63,000 bases of DNA from Owenia fusiformis (lineage: Eukaryota; Annelida; Polychaeta; Sabellida; Oweniidae). This document shows positions 60,300 through 63,000 of the stretch, in pieces. Where the stretch lies: NCBI GenBank assembly GCA_903813345.2, contig CAIIXF020000524.1:1-63000 (forward strand). The letters are read 5' to 3'. Every line of letters begins with the position of its first letter. The stretch's first letter is position 1. The notes under the pieces are model-generated. The model was not told where the DNA came from. It was given only the letters and a program-made list of their open reading frames with translations, and made no database searches. The position numbers were made by a program, and so were the translations under genes.

Positions 60300-62038
60300 C
60301 ACGGTGTTATAGCATGACAGATACGACAAGGCAATTGGCCAAATTTTGCGGTAACGATAACAGAAAATGGCGGACGGGAAAGACAGCATGTCCTCTTTTT
60401 TCGCCTGTAGGCAAGATTCACAGGTAAGCTTTCCTTTTCAACTAGTTCCATTCGGTGATGCATATGTGAATGGTTATAAAGATTGAGTTAAATCTGTCGT
60501 GTGGTCTACAAGAAGCAGAATATAAGCTGTAAACCTACCCAGCTGAGATTTCGAAGTTCATAATTTTTAGTCCTCTTTCGTGTTTTCTCAGTATATGTGC
60601 CTCAGAGCCACTCAAAATACTAACTGTACGTAAACTGTGTATAAACAAGCCATAAAATGACAAATGCAGAACAGAAATGTGGTGAATATTGTAGATAATA
60701 AGGTTTCAATCGCAAGGTCGTTAGACAGATACGTATGTATTGCATGCTTTTTTTATGGACAGCAACGCATTGTATTAGTTTTACATTAGATGTTAGCGGA
60801 CGGTTACATGCAAGTTCCTGTCAAGTCAAGGTCCCTAGATGGATAGCTCTCTATGTGTGAACTGCCTATATTTGTTTTCAGGTCTCGCAAGAGACGCTCT
60901 TGCTTGAGCCTCTATAGGGCAAGGAAAAAAATAGCGAAAGCCAATGAAAGTGAAAATGATTGTAATGAAGAGGCAAAGGAAGAAATTAGTAACAACGAAC
61001 AGGCGACGGAAGAAAACAACAATTAATTGATGATGTCATGAGTGACATTAGACATATATTACCATTATTACAAATCATATTCAGCTGTTTATGTCACCAT
61101 CTTCAAAATAGTACAATAACGTCATTTCAAAGGGCAATAATTGAAATATTGGACCAAGGGCCGCAGGCCCAAGGTCCAATATTTCACTATTCTGCCCGCA
61201 GAAATGAGGTTATTACTTTTATTACCACCGTTAATGCCCAGGGCTGAAATAGCAAATTTGTAAAATAGAGAATCTTACGCACTGAACGATATCACTTTTC
61301 CCGGGAAACATAGCCGGGCGGATAATATAATTATTGCCCGACTAAAGTCATTAACGCCCGACACAATATTGCTCACGTCAATATAGCAATTTAAATGCCT
61401 TCTCAACTAGTACTAAAACCCCTAGAACAGGCCCTACAAGGTGGTAATAATACGATTTCATCTATTATAGCTTACAAAACTCAAATCCGGTTGAAAAACA
61501 TTTCAATTTTGGATCACAAGCGATATGAAATGATTCGGTTTTACATAAATGAACGAGGTTCGCGTAACTGTCTATCAATTTTTGGCGTATCCGCAAATTC
61601 AAAATACATTATTATGGCTTGAGTAGAACATATTAAGTGGTTTACAATGCTTAATTGGCTTTGTATGATCGTATGTAGGTTACATTTATATACACCAAGG
61701 TTGTTGCGCAATGTAGAGCATGTCCTAACGAGGAAAAGAAACAAATTACTATATTTTATGAAGCTTTGAATTTCAAACTCGACAGTTTTTCGCTTATTTC
61801 ATGTTATCCATGGGCGTCGATTTGCAAAGACTACGTTCAAAATAAACATTACTGAATGCATCACCGAATGCGACGCTTACATAAATCGTTCATGCTTTTA
61901 TTGATACGCAGTAGTAGAACATAATGCACCTACCTTAGCTTTCTGTTTCATCGTGGCCATTTTATTGGATAAATCAGTGATCGTATTCGACTAACCTCGT
62001 TTTCAGAGGTGGCGTATCCGTCATGCTATAACACCGTG
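60300..62038 (+). mobile_element. Transib-like element with CACGGTG ends, 1.74 kb
   Basis: The ends read inward CACGGTGTTATAGCATGAC and continue RGATACGMCA; ATAAC flanks both exactly (60,295-60,299 and 62,039-62,043). The CACGGTG heptamer plus 5-bp duplication is the Transib/RAG-like signature. A second copy is at 1-643. The interior holds a candidate two-exon ORF (60,367-61,026) and a hairpin (61,143-61,185, stem GAAATATTGGACC with GGGCC/GGCCC tip). A frame of about 53 codons at 61,588-61,744 (-) is kept without indels in the other copy (148-306). No RAG1-like core is visible. Confidence 0.8.
60367..61026 (+). CDS. Candidate two-exon small gene inside the CACGGTG element
   Basis: Exon 1 (60,367-60,423) starts ATGGCGGAC in an AAAATGGCGG context (YY1-like), encodes MADGKDSMSSFFACRQDSQ and ends at a consensus donor CAG|GTAAGC. 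Exon 2 ends at a TAA at 61,024-61,026. Using the AG at 60,890-60,891 as acceptor keeps frame and gives a 63-residue Lys/Glu/Asn-rich protein (RRSCLSLYRARKKIAKANE..., ending ATEENNN). The stronger-looking acceptor TTTTCAG at 60,881 would hit a stop after 11 codons. The start lies 67 bp from the transposon end. The copy at 1-643 has a broken version. Function unknown; no family is recognised. Confidence 0.35.
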
Positions 62039-62197
62039 ATAACATGTGTAACGTAATGCACAGATTAGAATAAATAGTAATTGGAGCTGTGGAGAACTAT
62101 ATGAATGAGTCTGCCATTATCTGTTATGTCCATATTTATTAAGGTATTGTGTAGAAATAATGTCGAGGATTTACATTATATAAATTGTCTATCGCAG

Positions 62198-62471
62198 GGG
62201 TGGTGGTGACTGGATATGCGCAAGACATGAGGAAGACATGTATATTGCTGAGACGGGGTACCTGAAATGTGGCTACTCAGTCTTACACGAGAACAAGATA
62301 TGCAACTGGAGATGGGACTGTGGCAACCATGGTCCTCATCCATTTAATTACAGAAAGGCAGACGTTGAAGGTTTCACCTTTTCACTATCGCAGGCCTTGC
62401 AATTGACAAAGAAAGCTGGGATTAAATGGGTTATATCTCTGTGTAGGGAGCTAGAAATGCAATATGAGTAA
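62198..62471 (+). CDS. Terminal coding exon of an unrecognised host gene
   Basis: Acceptor TTGTCTATCGCAG|G followed by 90 codons with one leading base (phase 2 intron), stop TAA at 62,469-62,471. It reads GGGDWICARHEEDMYIAET then GYLKCGYSVLHENKICNWRW with DCGNHGPHPFNYRKADVEG and FTFSLSQALQL, ending CRELEMQYE. Five cysteines (about residues 7, 24, 34, 41 and 81), four Trp and a mixed, non-repetitive composition in a GC-richer patch make this the best host coding call in the window. The clustered Cys/Trp could belong to a compact domain, but I recognise no family. It starts 155 bp after the CACGGTG transposon, which would lie in the preceding intron. Confidence 0.55.
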
Positions 62472-63000
62472 GATATTTATAATGTTTGCTGCTTGACATC
62501 TGTTCTTAGGATGCCCTAAACGGCGAGGGGTCCTAAAATTCTTTCTTATTCTTCTTGACTCCAGATGAAAATCTGGAGTCTATTGCTTTTGCCTTATTCT
62601 TATTCCTAATAGGACACATTTTCTTAGACACTCTAAGACTTTGGGTAAATCTGATTATATGTCAATTATATATCACAATTTTTTTACCGTCTTCACTAAT
62701 TTTCCAGTTTTCTTTTTTATCTTTAAATATTTCTTGCAATGAATACTTTTCTAGATTTTCTGAATTTCAAAGTGCTTCAAATCTTCTAAAATTAGTATTT
62801 ATTTAACTCTCTCACCAATAATGCATTAAAGTTGCTTGAAAGCTTATTAGCGTATACCATCATATGGGACCTGCCTTAAACTTGCAGGGAAATGTCATCA
62901 TTTTTGCTTACTAGCTATTAACCTATATTTCATGGCAATACGCCAGAATTGCGCTTTTTCTGTCGTTCTGGGTCAGCCATTTTGAATTTGATCCCGATAT
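62472..63000. other. 3' flank of the exon; GAAA-tetraloop hairpin
   Basis: 62,557-62,580 is a perfect 10-bp stem (GACTCCAGAT/ATCTGGAGTC) with a GAAA loop, about 90 bp after the stop codon. If transcribed it would lie in the 3' UTR. No further exon was seen. Confidence 0.5.

Overview
This is an AT-rich, repeat-dense stretch of an animal genome. No bacterial gene organisation is visible: there are no operons or long intact ORFs, the few likely exons carry GT/AG borders, and nearly everything recognisable is a eukaryotic transposon. A LINE with a 2A-like peptide motif, several DNA-transposon superfamilies and direct/inverted arrays of TGACCTTGA-type repeats suggest an aquatic invertebrate, possibly a mollusc or invertebrate deuterostome. 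I cannot fix the phylum from sequence alone.

Layout. 1-643: truncated inverted copy of a transposon that is complete at 60,300-62,038. 3,248-6,477, 23,866-36,846 and 37,917-46,508: three copies (called L1, L2, L3) of one large element family with terminal inverted repeats (TIRs) over 1 kb. Each of the six TIRs holds one tRNA-like cassette pointing outward. L2 and L3 lie head to head around a 1-kb centre (36,847-37,916), so 23.9-46.5 kb is one large imperfect palindrome. Differences between the copies act as natural empty sites and date nested insertions: a 3.65-kb CACTA-like element (31,695-35,343), a hAT remnant (26,046-26,925), a TTAA element (42,089-42,761) and TA elements (38,246-38,800 and 44,117-45,765). 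Outside the L copies are another CACTA-like element (13,917-18,803), a palindromic element within direct repeats (21.1-22.2 kb), a 5'-truncated LINE (22,237-23,178) and smaller MITEs.

Right part. 47,109-49,019, 54,604-57,395 and 60,300-62,038 end in CAC-type heptamers and have perfect 5-bp target-site duplications, the hallmark of the Transib/RAG-like superfamily. The second contains a nested hAT copy (55,611-56,450). A long LINE lies on the minus strand (about 49,110 to 53,800). It still reads as hydrophobic N-terminus, 2A-like motif, APE endonuclease, reverse transcriptase and Cys-rich C-terminus, broken by four stops and two frameshifts. At 58,340-59,338 an element with an 8-bp duplication has TIRs made of inverted 16-bp minisatellite arrays.

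Genes. Host coding sequence is scarce. The best case is a terminal exon at 62,198-62,471 (+). Weaker exon candidates are at 11,816-11,923 (-), 17,103-17,167 (+), and a two-exon small ORF inside the 60.3-62.0 kb transposon. All superfamily calls rest on termini, target duplications and motifs read by eye; none has been checked by database search.
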